The notes: generated by a model from the letters alone, not told the origin. A stretch of 64,000 nt of DNA from Ciona intestinalis (GCF_000224145.3 NC_020173.2:2131494-2195493), one strand, 5' to 3'; positions 24,601 to 37,752 are shown, numbered from the stretch's first letter. A program made the numbers and translations.

Positions 24601-25690
24601 AGTAACACCTGTGGCAAGGGTGGTACACCGAACCCCTTCCTGAGGCTGTATGACGTAACATAGCAAGCGGTCCAAAGCGGCATCGACCTTAACGTAAACA
24701 TCCGAACCCAAAAACACTTAAAACGGTCCGTTTTTGTTCGTGTTGTATTTTGCTGCTCATTCGACGTTTTTTTCGCTATAAGAAATTTATGATAGTGATA
24801 TAGGTATCATTACAGAATATAGATGCTCAATCCTGCGTAAAGCAATACAGCATTGCCACCCATCGAGCTTCCCGCAACGGACAGTTACTTTATAAAATGT
24901 GGCAATGAAGTCTGTCAAAAAGTTTTACGAGCTGGCGATTGGTCCCTTTTCATGAAACGCCCACGAATTCATTTGTATTCATATATCGGCTACGTGTTTT
25001 GTACAGCGAACTGTAAAGAATGTAACCACTTGTTTAGTTTACGTTTCAGCTTCGTGAAGTTTGCGCTTTGGTTCTCGTACAATGTGGATTTACGACTTCT
25101 ATGAGACTCAATGTCTTAACCCATACTGACATAATATGTACAGCTATTTTCAACACGCGGGTCTTTGTTTGTATGTAAGGGTTTTGCCAAGCATTAACGA
25201 CGACCCCACAAAATACACAACGCCCGTTTATTAGACTCGAAAACCGTTTTTTTTTTCCAGAGATTTGCCGCAATGCCTAAAGAATATGACAGTGGTGATG
25301 GAGCGTATATGATTTATATATACGTCGGTAATAATAACGACTGAGGCGTATGACAAGTACAAATCTCCCAAACCCATAAAAAGGAGTTTGAATTACGTAG
25401 TTCCAAGAAACTGAATTTCTTCCTAATAATTGTACATTTCAGATGTTAGGACATTGCCTGAAAGGCAGCCAAACTTTTCAGACCAAATTTAAATACGAAA
25501 TGTTCCCCCGTCCTTTTAAAAGAAAAAAAATGTAGAAGAAACGCAGAAATATTGCTTTTTGCAGGAAGCACTTTTACGGGATATTCGATGACGATAAAAA
25601 TCACTGTTTAACTGCTCGCAGTGTCCACAGAGTAACGCCATTGACCAACAATACGAGACCAGCGTTAAAAGTCCGGGGATTTTGTTCTCA

Positions 25691-25762
25691 AATCGTCAAA
25701 CAATGTCATCAAAGCAAGCCTGCTTTATTTCTAGCTCACTTGCTGCTATTTCGCGCACATGG
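25691..25762 (-). pseudogene. coding-like relic, copy 1
   Basis: The minus strand reads HVREIAASELEIKQACFDDI and then meets a stop. A near-identical 70-base copy lies at 27710-27779. I do not recognise the protein; it may be a fragment of a transposon or retrocopy. Confidence 0.4.
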
Positions 25763-27126
25763 CAGAAAGCACTATACCGCAAACAGAAAGCACTACCGCG
25801 CCAGATTGGGCTTACGATTCTCAAAACCCTTTAAAGGTATGCCGCTCACAGCTGACTCAAAAACTATTTTATCTTAATTTTTCCATTTTAACGATGCAAT
25901 ACATCTTGCTAATTTTCTCCGGCCTATGAATAGAAATTGCGGCTGCTTTATACGCATGAACAGATTCTTCGTTATTTTCAACGTAAAGAATTGCTTTATA
26001 TATGCTTGATGTTGACTCTTTTATCTATCAGTTGCAAATTCGTAATACGACCAAATGCATTTGTACACCAACTACCGTATATCCTCCTGTCTACACTGTG
26101 GTTGATGTTCCTTGTTCCCGGCGACTATCACTGATAACGCTGCGTTTATGTATAACCTGCAATGTGTATATAGTTAAATGCTATATGTTCCTTGAGGTAA
26201 CTGTAGACCACTTACCTGCCTATCAAACACAAACACTCGCTGTATATATTAATACATCTGAGATTTGGAGCAATCGCAGCACGGAATTTGAACCAAATTA
26301 GATAAGATAACTGCTCAATAAGCAACTGGCAATTACCCTGTCCTTGCACTCTGTCTGCCGTTTGCCCTAACAGCGCATACAAATTAAGCGGTTTGCTTTA
26401 CAGATTACGAAGCTACTTATTGAATTTGGATGGGCTGTGCTGAGGCGGCCACAGGTATGTCCCAATATAGCGAGCTGGATACACACCACTTTCGCGGCTG
26501 TCACGTGTCGTTTGGCTTACCAGAACTTTGCGACAGCCTTTGACATTTGGCTGTCGTTTGCTTACTGATGTGGAGAAATTTTGTACGCGTGGGATTTCAT
26601 GCACGAACACCTTGGGTGCTGAGTGATCATAATTATAAGCCCGCCCATATAGTTGAACATTGTAGCGCTTTAGCCGCCAAGTGGCTAAAATATTGGCGTT
26701 TTCATAGCTGAAAGAATTGGTTTTAGATTTCGGATGTCTTACCTGCACATTTTCGCGACGAAAGGGCATTTTTATACTTCACACCATCAGAGCCAGAGTC
26801 CGTATATAAAAAATTACATACGGCTTCTGATCCAATTTGTAAATTGGTAATTTGAACGGTCGATAATTTGAATCGTAACAGGCGCAAAAAATAAATGCCC
26901 TTTTAACTTGTTTGGAAGTTTATATTTTAATAAACTTTATTGTTGTTGCACGATAATTTAGGGTTGCTGTATTTAACTTTAAGAAGCACCCCTCTTTTAC
27001 CGACATCGCCAAAACTATCGCATATTAGGGTACTCCCCTTTTAATTGGTAATTCCTCCAAAAAGTTTTCACGTTTTAGTGTCTGAAATCGGTATATCTGC
27101 TCAGGTGCAGATGCAATTCGTTATAC

Positions 27127-27160
27127 CCCCCCCCCCCGGGGGGTTTTTTGGGTTTTTTTG
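27127..27160. repeat. C/G homopolymer run
   Basis: A run of about thirteen C is followed by G, T and G runs. This is a low-complexity site prone to sequencing error. Confidence 0.8.
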
Positions 27161-27709
27161 GGAGTTGCATGTCAGGTATTGCAACGTGTAGGCCCAACAA
27201 CTTGAGAAGGTGTACGTTTTCGAATTCAAGTCTTAAGAATATGACAGTTTCTGATCAAATACAGCACGTGCAAAACCGATATTTCGTATTGTTAATTTAT
27301 TTATAAAATATTATCAAATTTTTATGAAAAAATAGACCGGCAGCTGTCAATGGTACAGGGTTAACAAGTAGAACATGTTGTTTGAACATAATACATACTT
27401 TAAAAAGTCAAATTTGTTTGCATGGCATTGCAGCAAAAATCATTGTTTAATGACATATGGTGTCACAATACATTTTCTCAGTACAAACAAAGACATATGC
27501 TCGTATATTTCCTTTTGTTTTAATTCAATAGTCATATTTATCTATCTTTATATTTTACTTCTGTTTAACAAAATCTCAAATAGAGCAGTATTTATTTTAC
27601 AAATTCTGCTGAAAAAGGTAGTGTTTCTTAAAATTTATGCAACGACACAGCTATTTTATTCAACCAGCAAATTGTGCCAAGTGTTAAAAGTGAGTGAATT
27701 TTGTTTTTA

Positions 27710-27779
27710 AATCGAACAATGTCATCAAAGGAAGCCTTCTTTATTTCTAGCTCACTTGCTGCTATTTCACGCACATGGG
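27710..27779 (-). pseudogene. coding-like relic, copy 2
   Basis: The minus strand reads HVREIAASELEIKKASFDDI. It matches 25691-25762 with a few substitutions (one synonymous Arg codon, Gln/Lys and Cys/Ser changes) and a 3-base gap. Confidence 0.4.
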
Positions 27780-29194
27780 GGGGAACAAAACAGGGCAAAT
27801 TTTTTTCCCCAAAGCACAACTATTTTATTTGGTTGGGTTAATGATACAGTTCCAGAGAGACCAGTGACTGTTAAACTGTTATGTTTAATATTTTATACAC
27901 CTGTATAAGGTTTAGAAAGAATTAGTTAAATAGTGATATTTGTATGGTTATTGATAGAGGCACCCCCCAGCCTATCATTTGGAAAAACCAGGGTGCCTTT
28001 TAGAAGCTACTGCTATTATTTGATTGAAATCCTTGGTTTGTCTGTAACTATATGACTATTCACGCAGATTACCCTAACCCCAGTGTATTTCATTACATGT
28101 AAGCATAATGCAAACCATGTTAGGTGCATAAGGCTATGAATATTACTTAGTATATCAGACGTTTTGCATTGGTTGTCATCTTGTGCATATAAATAACTTG
28201 ATGACGTTATGGAAACACGCAGGAAATGAAGTGTAGATATTATCTTTCCGGGGTGTTTGTTTGTGTTATTTATAACAGAACAAGTAAATAAGATTAAGTG
28301 AAATAAACAGTTGTGTAATAACATATTTTATTCAAATTAGCTTTAAATATTATTAAATTTATAGATTAGTTTTTTACTGAATTACACTGTTAGTCACATT
28401 GGTCAAATAGACAACAAAAGTATTTGTATGTTTAAAACAAATGCTCCCAGTTAATTAAACAAAAGGGTAAAATCAGTGGATAACATAAAGAATGTAAGAA
28501 GTTCTGAAACATAATTTTAATGATGTAGTTGTTTCTGTTGTCATATCGGCCACAAAATTGTGTGGGATTAGTTCTACAGGTTTCAATTTAAAGACAGAAA
28601 ACGTTTAAAACCATGTGAATAGTTCGCCTGCAGGCATTCAGTTAGCTGTTTGACGTGTCTGGATGTAGAGACTTGTTTTTGAACTTACGCAATACCATGA
28701 TAGACACCCGATATTTAAAACTGAGACGATCAATTTAGTGTTACAAGTAAAATGCAAATTAATTGACATATGAAGCACTGCACGTTTTGTTATTCTGTTT
28801 TACCCATTACTCATGCGTCTGGCATGTACTTAATCTTAGCGAATTCTTTCTGAGCAGATGATCATGCCACTGGTTCAAAGTCCAGTTTTTCTTACTTCTT
28901 CTATTATTTATCACAAAGCACAACAACAATATAATTTATCACACTTTATAAGCGCTTGGATTATTCAAGACCTACAGTGCTATACAGTAGCGTCAATTTT
29001 ATAATACTTTTGGCGTTGCGATTTGCGACAATAAAATATGTTAATAGGTTGGTATTTTTAAATAGTATTTTAGGAATAAATTGCTTTAATCTTGAAAAAT
29101 CAGGAGTTACAATCTTTGCAAATTTAATAAACCCTGCGCCTGCACTATTGGTCTATAAAATGACCACATTGATGTTAAGTGTCAATTTTACAGA

Positions 29195-32100
29195 ATGTTT
29201 AAGTTAAATTGTGTTCTGCCTTATGCTGTAGCTGTCCCTGCTGGCTTTGTCTTATTGTGGCAGTTAATCAAGAGATGGTACCCTTGGATTCCAGAAGATT
29301 TTGCTTTTCTTAGCAAATTAATTAGAGGGCTGAGACTACTTTCTTTTTATCGGAAGAACAATATTGCTGTATGTGATCGGTGAGTGTTTCATGCTACTTT
29401 TAATACATTTGTTAACGCCATAAATGAAACACGTTACATACATGCTGCACTGACTGTTGTAAAGTTGAAATGCATTAATAAAGATAAAATATAAAATAAA
29501 AATCTGTATTTTTAAGCCTTGAAAAAGTTTTATCAAATTCAAATGTCATAAAAAATTGTTTTTCAGCAGAAATAATTCTAAATTAAAAATATTTATATTA
29601 TATATATATATATATTATATATGATATGCCATTGTAGTTTCTATTATTTCATTTCGTTTTTTTTCCCACACCTTTTAGTTTAGCTGAGGTTGCCAAGGCA
29701 ACCCCTGACCACCCATTCCTAGTATATGAAGATGACAAGTTTAGTTACATGCAGATGCATAAATGGGTTAACAAATGTGGGCGTACCTTTCGTAGTATGG
29801 GTGTGCAACCAAAAGATAAGGTAAAGTCAGTGTCTCTATTATTTGTGGTTATACAGTGATGCTTTTATAGAAAAAAGGGTAAAATCGTCATCATTATATT
29901 TTTTGACAAAATTTGGTGTAATGTATATAGTTCTAACATCAAGGTAAAAGGAATATTGCTTAAAACTGAGCGGCTAAAACATATGTCAGTTTTAACCCTG
30001 TTTTTTTTTTAATAAAAGTTACTTCGTGCACGCCTAAATATTCCAATGGTAGGACAAGTTAATGACTATGCTATAAAGTCATCATAGTTATTAGTTAACA
30101 TTGGGTAAAAGATATCAGTAATAAAACATTTTGAAAACAAATAAGATCAGGGCAAAGGTCAACTAAAAACAATGTAGCTGATAACGGCTGCAAGATCTTG
30201 TGTTCAGAAGTGTAACATGGGGGTGTCTGGGGTAACATATCACACAAATTTGGCAAAATCATATGATTTAGCAGTTTAAAACCCAAGTTTTAAAGTCAAG
30301 AAAACTCTTTTTACTGGTAAAAAAATGGAGACCCTATGGTTACTTTAAATTTTTTTTTTTTGTAACTTCTTACTTTATCCTCGCGTGACCAGAAAACGTT
30401 AGTCGTTAAATTTGGGTGTAAGGGATCTTTAATGTGTGGGCTGATGATTTGGCCACAATGGTAGCAGCAAAGGGCCTTGATTCTATTACCTCTGGGTTGG
30501 AGGCAGTTGCGCTAACCAATTGTGCTATGGCGCCGTACATTTTACAATGTTTTAATTATTATTTTGCAAATATGAGACTTGTCTCAACAAAGCAAATGGC
30601 AGGCAATAAAGTTTTCATCTTAATACTTTATAGGTTGGGTTGATGATGATGAACGAACCAGCTTTCATCGCCGTGTGGCTTGGTTGTAACAGGATTGGAG
30701 CAATTTGTTCTTTTCTTAATTTCAATTTGCGTTCCAAGTCACTAATGCACTGCATTGATCTCTCAGACACTAAAATTATAATCGCCGGTAGCGATGCAGC
30801 TATTCTTGAGGTTTGAGTTAATTTTGTCTGCCTAAGGCTGTTCATAACTTGGTTTGTTTAATGTTTTCGTAGTACTGTGGGGTAAGTTGGAACACCTTTA
30901 GCATATAATATCTTAATGCCGACATGTCGTGATCATGTTTTATAGAATTAACAATGCTCAATGGGTGTTGTGAGGATACGTGGGTGTTGTGAGGATTATA
31001 TAATTCTTTAAATGTTCTTTGTTTACTACCAAATGGGACGACATAGAAGGAAAATGTGTTCCATCTTCCCCCACCTACTATACACAGGATGTATGTTTAT
31101 TATTTACTGTGTGTGAATATATCTCATCATTTATGTCGGGTTTAAATTTTAAGAAAGACGGCTGTTTTACAGACCTAAAGAACTGAAATAAATAATAAAT
31201 TATACATACTTGGATAACTAATCCAATTTTTATGATTATATATTTTGCAAAATGAGGCCGTTTTTTGTTGATTATTTAAAATTGGCAAAGACGCACAAAA
31301 CTTTGTGATCAAGAAATAGTCTCAAAAATATATACAGTTAAAATGAAGGTAGACCATTGACAATAGATATGGTAAACTGGTGTTTTATAATAACCCTCTA
31401 TTGCTTACAGGCTCTAAATGAAGTGGAAAGTGAATTGAAAGAGCGTGGGATTGAGGTTTATGTTTACGGAGAGGAAAATGAAAAATTTAAATCTCTTTCA
31501 CCTGTAGTTGGTGAGTTTTACGTGTTGTATTCAAAAAAGTCGGAGTTTCTGTATATGGTACACTGGGGTTAGATGGGATTCCTTTACCACATATTATTCC
31601 AATAGCCTGATCGTGTTTTAAACAATTTACAACGATCTATGGGAGTCGTGAGGATACAGTATTATATTTCTTTGAATATTTTTTGTTTAATACCAAATAG
31701 GACGAGAAAACAGGATGAAAAAATTTCCCATCTTCCCCACCCTATTATATATAAATCCAATGGTTTATTTAATGTAAAATTGTAAAATTGAAAAGTATTC
31801 AAACTTTTACAAATAATTTTGTTGGTAACCATGGACAAAACCTGTTAATTATCTTAGATTTTACCATCTATTTTGTATTCAGTTACAAAATTATCACTGG
31901 TTATGAAAATTGTAAAATCAAAAAAAGTTTAATTTTTTACATTTAGTTTTGGTGTTATAGCCAAAACTTGTTAGTCATCTCATCATTAATCTATCTATCT
32001 ATTTTATATTTAATTGCAAAATTGTTTTAGCTCGTGATATGTATTTTGTGTTTTTTACTGATTTTGTTTGCAGATAAAGAGATTTCTGATGATATACCTC

Positions 32101-35100
32101 GATCATGGAGAGAAGATGTTACTTCTGCGGACGTCATAGGCTACATATTCACATCAGGCACTACAGGTACACACAGTCGCATAAAACATGGGGCAATGCA
32201 ATAACAGTTTCTGCTTTCGGGAGTCAATTTTTTTTAAAAAAAAGTGATTTTTAATTCAAAACTTCATCATTCTGTTTATAATTTTATAAAATGACGCACG
32301 ATTTCAAAATTTTAATTTTTTTTATGTCCTACTCTTTTGTTTTTGTTTTTGCCGTTCACAATTAAATGTTATTTTTTATGGGCAAATTTAAACCTATGCA
32401 ACAAAACACCTTTTAAATTCCACTTTTTATAATAAATAACTATATGTGTGTTCTTTTACCAGGATTCCCTAAAGCTGTTAACATGGACAATCGAAAGTTT
32501 TTTGCTGGAGCAGTTCTTCTTTCTTTTGCCAACCCTTCACCAAGTGATGTGATTTATACAAGCCTCCCCCTGTACCACAGCTCAGGTCTTTGTATTGGCG
32601 TTACAGGAGCAATTGTACACGGTAAATGGGTGGTCTTACAGTTATAGTAAAAAGAATGAATGTTACTTGTCAACCCTAGCGTCCTAGCGAGGCAGGGCAA
32701 CGACAGTCATTATAACAAAGGTGTTCTGTTTCATACACCTCGTGCCCACTTACTAGTTGTTACCACATATGTAAATTTATGCATGAATATTTTTTAAGGG
32801 ATTTTTCTTTTTATGTTTTTTTTATGTATTGTGACCACTGGATTGGATAAAACCTAGTGACCACTGGATTGGATAAATTGTTGTTAATTAAAGCTATTTA
32901 GATAAATTGTTGTTAATTAAAGCTATTTAAGGTAATCCTAGCGTCACTTCAACAATCTGTTGTACTCTGCAGATTTCTGATACTTATGCAAGTTTTAAGC
33001 TTTATTTATACAGTCATATAGAATTGTGATATCTGTAGTACACTTTATACAGTTACTTTTTTAGCAAAACCTAAGTTTGATTTCTCCCTACAGGATGTAC
33101 ATGTGTTCTTAGAAAAAAGTTTTCTGCCAGCAAATTTTGGCCTGACTGCTGTAAATACAATGTAACCATTGTTCAATATATCGGGGAAATCTTAAGATAC
33201 GTTTGCAAGCAACCTGAAGTAAGTGTATTGACTTTTAATTTTAGTTTAAAATAAATGCATGTAAGCAATAAGAAAAAATTGTTTTTTTCGTTTGGATTTA
33301 ATGCAAAAATATTTCAAACATTTTTTGGCCACTTTTTAAATTTAACAGTTAGAAGCGCAGACAGAATTTTCAGGTTCACGATGCATAGCAAAGAATAGAC
33401 TTAGTAAGACAGATAGATTAGTTCTAAAACCAAATCAATTTGCTGAGTTCTTTTTTCAAATTCAAAGTTATTTACAACAATACCTTCTGACCCTTTTTTT
33501 AAACAAAATTTTTAATTTTTAAAGTAAAACACACCTTCAAATTCCAATATATTCTTAGACACCCGAGGATACAAAACACTCTGTCCGTCTTATAATCGGA
33601 AATGGTCTTCGTCCCGATGTGTGGAAGCAATTCCTTGAGCGTTATGGCGCAGACATTCATGTCCTTGAGTTTTACGCAGCTACTGAAGGCAATGTCGGAT
33701 TTGTCAATCAACATAATAAGTTTGGTTGCGTGGGAACTTTTTCACCGTTACTGAGAGTGAGTTATGTAATATTGATATCCATAGGTGCCACATGCATGTA
33801 CTAATGAATGAATGTAAATTATCTGAATGAATATAACTTATCAATAGGTGTCACAAGTATGTACTGATGAATGAATGTAATTTATTTATAAGTGTCACAT
33901 ACATACACCAATGAATGAATGAATGTAAATTATCTGAATGAATATAACTTATCAATAGGTGTCACACGCATGTACTGATGAATGAATGTAATTTATTTAT
34001 AAGTGTCACATACATGAACTAGTGAATGAATGAATGATTATGAATGTAACATATTTATAGGCCTTTTGTGTATTGAATTAATGAATGAATGTTGCTTATC
34101 AATGGGTGCCACATGGATAAACTAATGAATGAGCGACTTAATGTAACTTATTTATTGGAGTTTTAGGTATAAACTAATGAATGAGCGACTTAATGTAACT
34201 TATTTATTGGAGTTTTGGGTATAAACTAATGAATGAATGAATGTAACAAATTTATAGGTGTTTTGTTCGTGAACGAATGAATGTATAAGTGAATATAACT
34301 TATCAATAGGCACCACGTCCATATGCATATACTAAACATGAATGAACGAATGTAACGTATTTATAGTCTTATAGATACGTACGACATACGTGAACTAATG
34401 AATGAACGTAACTTATTTATTTTTACTTCTTTATTTTCTGTCCCTAGAAATTTGGATCAGCGATTATTAAGTTTGACGTTAACACAGAAGAGTTGGTTCG
34501 TGATAAAAATGGAAGGTTGGTTCTTGGTTGGATTACTTTCTGGGATTTTTAGTTCATATACTCAATTTTCAAGGTTTTGGCAAAAAAATGTCAAAACTCG
34601 CTTTAGTAATGTAAAATAACTCATAAAAATACGTATTTTTTTTAGTATTTTTAACAATAAAACAGTTTATATTTTACCTAATTCTGGTCTTTTTATTTCC
34701 TTTTCTCAATAATTTTGAATTCAACCAATTTTAAAATATATATATATATTTAAATTTCGCTGTTTTTTAAGCTCTAAATTATCACATATATTTTCCAGAC
34801 CTATTCGCTGTGGTCCAAACGAACCAGGTTTATTGGTTGCGAAGATTACTGCACATACTGCCATTTCAAGTTATAAAGGCAAGAAGAGTCTAACTGAGAA
34901 AAAAGTCTTAAAAAACCTATTTAAGGTTAATGATTTCTGTGTTACATTATAGTGTATGTGTTTTTGCTGCCTTCTAAGTTTGACATATTTTTTTTTTTTT
35001 TTTTTAAAATAATTTTTTCCTAAAGTTATTTTGTAAAACTTCTAGAAAAATAACGAATTATTAGGAAACGTGGGATTCCAAAAAAATTTTGTTTATATAT

Positions 35101-37662
35101 ATGTTTGTTATAGCAAGAATACACAGTTATATTACATATATGAATAAATGAATGAATTTATGTAACTTGCCTTATCCTAGGGTAGTGGAAAAATCACTCT
35201 TGTTATAACAAAGGTGTTCTGTATATACACCTTGTCCCAGCTTACAAGTCACCATGTATGTTACATTGTTGGTGATTATTTTTTTTAGGTATCTCTGGTA
35301 AATTGGAAACCAAATATTACATTTTTCATATATATATATAGAAATATATTACATAAAATTTACTATATAGGAAGGAGACTCTTATTTCAACACTGGTGAC
35401 TTACTCATGTATGATGATCAGCACAGACTTTATTTTTGTGACCGAGTTGGCGACACTTTTCGCTGGAAAGGTGAAAATGTTTCAACTAATGAAGTGAGTG
35501 ATACTGTTGTGCATGCAGAAGGGATAAGAGAGTGCAATGTGTACGGGGTTCAAGTACCAGGTAAGGAAGTAAATAGAAGTGTTAATTTGTATTTGTAAAA
35601 AATTGGCGTGGCTACGATTTGAGCTGTTTCAATTAAAAATCATTAACTTAAAGTTGAAAAAAGTATAATTGTACAGAGTACAGTCTACACCAATAATTCA
35701 AATTCAAAATATTGTGTATTTTATGCCATTCATGTTGTGGCTATGTCTCTATCCTATATGAGTAAGGTTCTTGACAACAAAACATAGTATATGCCAGATT
35801 TTGCCCATTACCCCAACATACAAAACGACAGGGCCCACTTTACGAGTTACCATGTGTAACTTTGTAAGTAATTTTTTTTGTATAGTTTACAAATTATGTT
35901 TTCTTTGTATAAGTTACAAATTATGTGTTTTTTTTGTATAGTTTACAAATTATGTTTTCTTTGTATAAGTTACAAATTATGTTTTTTTTTTGTATAGTTT
36001 ACAAATTATGTTTTTTTGTATAGTTTATAAATTATGTTTTTTTTGTATAGTTTACAAATTATTATAGTTTACAACAGACAGTTTTATTACTTCTACCACG
36101 TTTTTATTGTAACTAGACAAAAACGGTTTTTTTTATCTATATTTTACAATTTATGTCCCAGACTCTGTTTTTCTTTCAAGTATACAGTATACCGTTACAG
36201 ACAGTACTGTTTGGTCTTAGTTTTTATCCAAAAAAAAACTTAATTGTTTATCATAGGACACGATGGCAGAGCTGGAATGGTAACTGTTGTATTGGAATCA
36301 GATGAATTAGATTGTGAAGCTTTATACAAACATGTGGAACATGCTTTGCCTTCTTATGCAAGGCCAATGTTTGTCAGGTGAGCTTCTAGTTAACGAATTT
36401 AAGATGGGCAAAATTTTCATTTTGCAGAATATTATAAACAGAATTTTCATTTCTTGGGGAGTTGATTTAGACAAAATTTTTCGTTATTTATGATTTGTAA
36501 TAGGTCGAATTTTCATGTTATAGGATTTAATATAGACACAATTTTAATTTCTTGGGAATTTAATTTAAGCATTTTTTTATTATTTAGAATTTAATACTTG
36601 CAAAATTTACTATTAAGTTTTTTAAACTAAAAGCAGGTTTTTCTACATTTTTCACTGTGCAGCAGATTGTATCCATAAATTCCCTCAAAAATGACATTGG
36701 AAATTTAAAATGTACGATTAGATTTCATTGTTATTACTAACACCACATATGGTGCCATTGTTATCTCAACAATGGAATATCTGATACTGATATTTTTGTA
36801 ATCAATACTCAAATTGTAAGAATCATATTGTTACATTTATAAATGTGACTGTAACAGCTTAGCTATGCGGCACACTGTATGTGTACTTAAAAGTGGCAAA
36901 AATACACTGTATATTTTGACAATCTGGACCAGGGGTTCCCAAACCGCGGCTCGTGGAAGCCCTCAGAGGACCTCAATGAATGGCCCTCAGAGGACTTCAA
37001 AATTACGACATATTACTTTAAAAAAAATATTTTATTGATTTCTGTAATAATTCACATTGGTTTTGTTACGTCACAAGAATAGTTGTTGCATAATTATAAT
37101 TTCACATATTGGCCCGCTAAAGTTTGGGGATCCTCGGATCTGGACATTACATTAGCTACCACTGGATCTGAGCAATGTCTGTTAAGTGTATTGCCCAAGG
37201 ACACACACAAATTCGTAGGCATCAAACCTTGTATAGCAGAATATCCAGACCTAACCTGGACTTTACTCTCACTAATCAGTAAACTCTACAGCCAATAAGT
37301 TAAGTTTGTTTCACACAAATGCATCCAACTAGCCCTGCCTCCCCTGCATTTTAAATTGCTTGGTGCCTATTTTAATTTATACATGCTTACAATGGTGGCA
37401 GTGAGCATTGAACCTGGTGTCATTTGGTTAAAATGCAAGCAGTTTACCCTTATAAAACTTCATTTTTTATTCCAGGGTCCAACCAGAGCTAGAAGTGACA
37501 GGCACCTTTAAACAGAGGAAAGTCAACTTGCAAAAGGAAGGTTTTGACCTGGAAAAAGTTTCTGGCGATAAGCTGTTCTACATGAATATACAGGCCAAAA
37601 CATATTCACCAATTACCCCTGAAATACAGAAGAAAATTGAAACCGGAGAAATCCGGCTTTAA
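29195..37662 (+). CDS. SLC27-family long/very-long-chain acyl-CoA synthetase (FATP), paralog 1
   Basis: Exons: 29195-29379, 29679-29820, 30634-30810, 31411-31510, 32074-32166, 32463-32621, 33094-33218, 33559-33756, 34448-34515, 34799-34925, 35371-35560, 36257-36377, 37476-37662; 623 aa. The family activates long-chain fatty acids to acyl-CoA with ATP and thereby drives uptake. An N-terminal membrane segment spans about residues 6-24. The AMP-binding signature [14 protein letters not shown] is at 225-238, EFYAATEGN at 364-372, and the ATP-contacting TGD at 466-468. The FATP/VLACS signature [19 protein letters not shown] is at 482-500. The C-terminal half ([20 protein letters not shown]) looks closer to SLC27A2/A6 than to A1/A4, which is a judgement by eye. 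It probably sits in ER, peroxisomal or plasma membrane. The ATG is one base after a CAG acceptor-like site. Confidence 0.93.
29596..29630. repeat. TA microsatellite
   Basis: An alternating TA tract in intron 1 of the first SLC27 gene. Confidence 0.8.
30432..30545 (-). mobile_element. tRNA-derived SINE head
   Basis: On the minus strand, GGCGCCATAGCACAATTGG and TTAGCGCAACTGCCTCC match a box A region. A box-B-like AATAGAATCAAGGCCC follows, then the family motif GCTACCATTGTGGCC. The clover-leaf is not intact, so this is a SINE and not a tRNA gene. Confidence 0.65.
30871..31083 (-). mobile_element. MITE family A copy
   Basis: Ends AGTACTGTGGGGTAAG and CCATCTTCCCCCACCTACTA. An internal 22-base tandem duplication (GTGGGTGTTGTGAGGAT) makes it longer than average. 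Intron of SLC27 paralog 1. Confidence 0.85.
31557..31750 (-). mobile_element. MITE family A copy
   Basis: Diverged left end ACTGGGGTTAGATGGG; right end CCCATCTTCCCCACCCTATT. The interior retains TTTAATACCAAATAGG, which shows the TTAA present in some family members. Confidence 0.85.
32690..32770 (+). repeat. dispersed repeat family B, fragment
   Basis: GACAGTCATTATAACAAAGG and TTCTGTTTCATACACCTCGT match the family also seen at 35143, 41983, 45482 and 50668 (plus) and 40283, 42608 and 46975 (minus). Confidence 0.65.
32828..32932. repeat. two adjacent tandem duplications
   Basis: GTGACCACTGGATTGGATAA occurs twice in tandem, followed by two tandem copies of GATAAATTGTTGTTAATTAA plus AGCTATTTA. 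Confidence 0.85.
33781..34425. repeat. intronic tandem array built on ATGAATGAATGTAACTTATT
   Basis: About ten degenerate units combine (GAATGAAT)n, TGTAACTTATTTATAGG and TGTCACATACATG motifs. It fills most of the intron between SLC27 exons 8 and 9. Confidence 0.8.
35143..35285 (+). repeat. dispersed repeat family B copy
   Basis: Order of motifs: GAATTTATGTAACTTGCCTT, TTGTTATAACAAAGGTGTTC, ACACCTTGTCCCAGCTTAC, ACCATGTATGTTAC, as in other copies. Confidence 0.7.
35870..36067. repeat. tandem array of TTTGTATAGTTTACAAATTA
   Basis: About seven units of 26-32 bases differ mainly in T-run length. They lie in the intron between SLC27 exons 11 and 12. Confidence 0.85.
36957..37310. mobile_element. 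SINE/LINE-like remnant with conserved 3' core
   Basis: GTTAAGTGTATTGCCCAAGG followed by ACACACACA resembles the widespread animal SINE core (AAGTGCCTTGCCCAAGGACAC). A CACTGGATCTGAGCAATG segment precedes it, as in local SINE tails. A short direct duplication (GCCCTCAGAGGAC) is at 36959-36995. Confidence 0.45.
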
Positions 37663-37752
37663 CTGGATTTTTCAACACATATCGCCCATTACCCTGAAAA
37701 TACAGAAAATAATTAAAACCGGAGAAATCTGGCTTTAACTGGATTTTTGAAT
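37608..37752 (+). repeat. tandem duplication covering the stop codon of SLC27 paralog 1
   Basis: The segment from ATTACCCCTGAAATACAG to TAACTGGATTTTTCAA is repeated about 79 bases on with several substitutions. The second copy lies in the 3' UTR and still shows ACCGGAGAAATC and TGGCTTTAACTGGATTTTT. Confidence 0.85.

Larger units (their letters stand above)
21621..29190. other. 7.6-kb gene-poor region
   Basis: Six-frame inspection gives only short ORFs without recognisable domains. GC is somewhat higher at 22000-24700 than elsewhere. The stretch contains the paired coding-like relics at 25691 and 27710, a C/G homopolymer run near 27127-27145 and scattered decayed repeats. It probably holds the upstream regions of the divergent LRR gene and first SLC27 gene. 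Confidence 0.5.

Noticed and set aside
26413..26769. Minus-strand 118-codon ORF in the gene-poor region
   Set aside because: No recognisable family and no splice or promoter support.
30432..30545. tRNA gene on the minus strand
   Set aside because: Boxes A and B are recognisable, but the acceptor and anticodon stems do not pair and the 3' part continues into a shared SINE motif.
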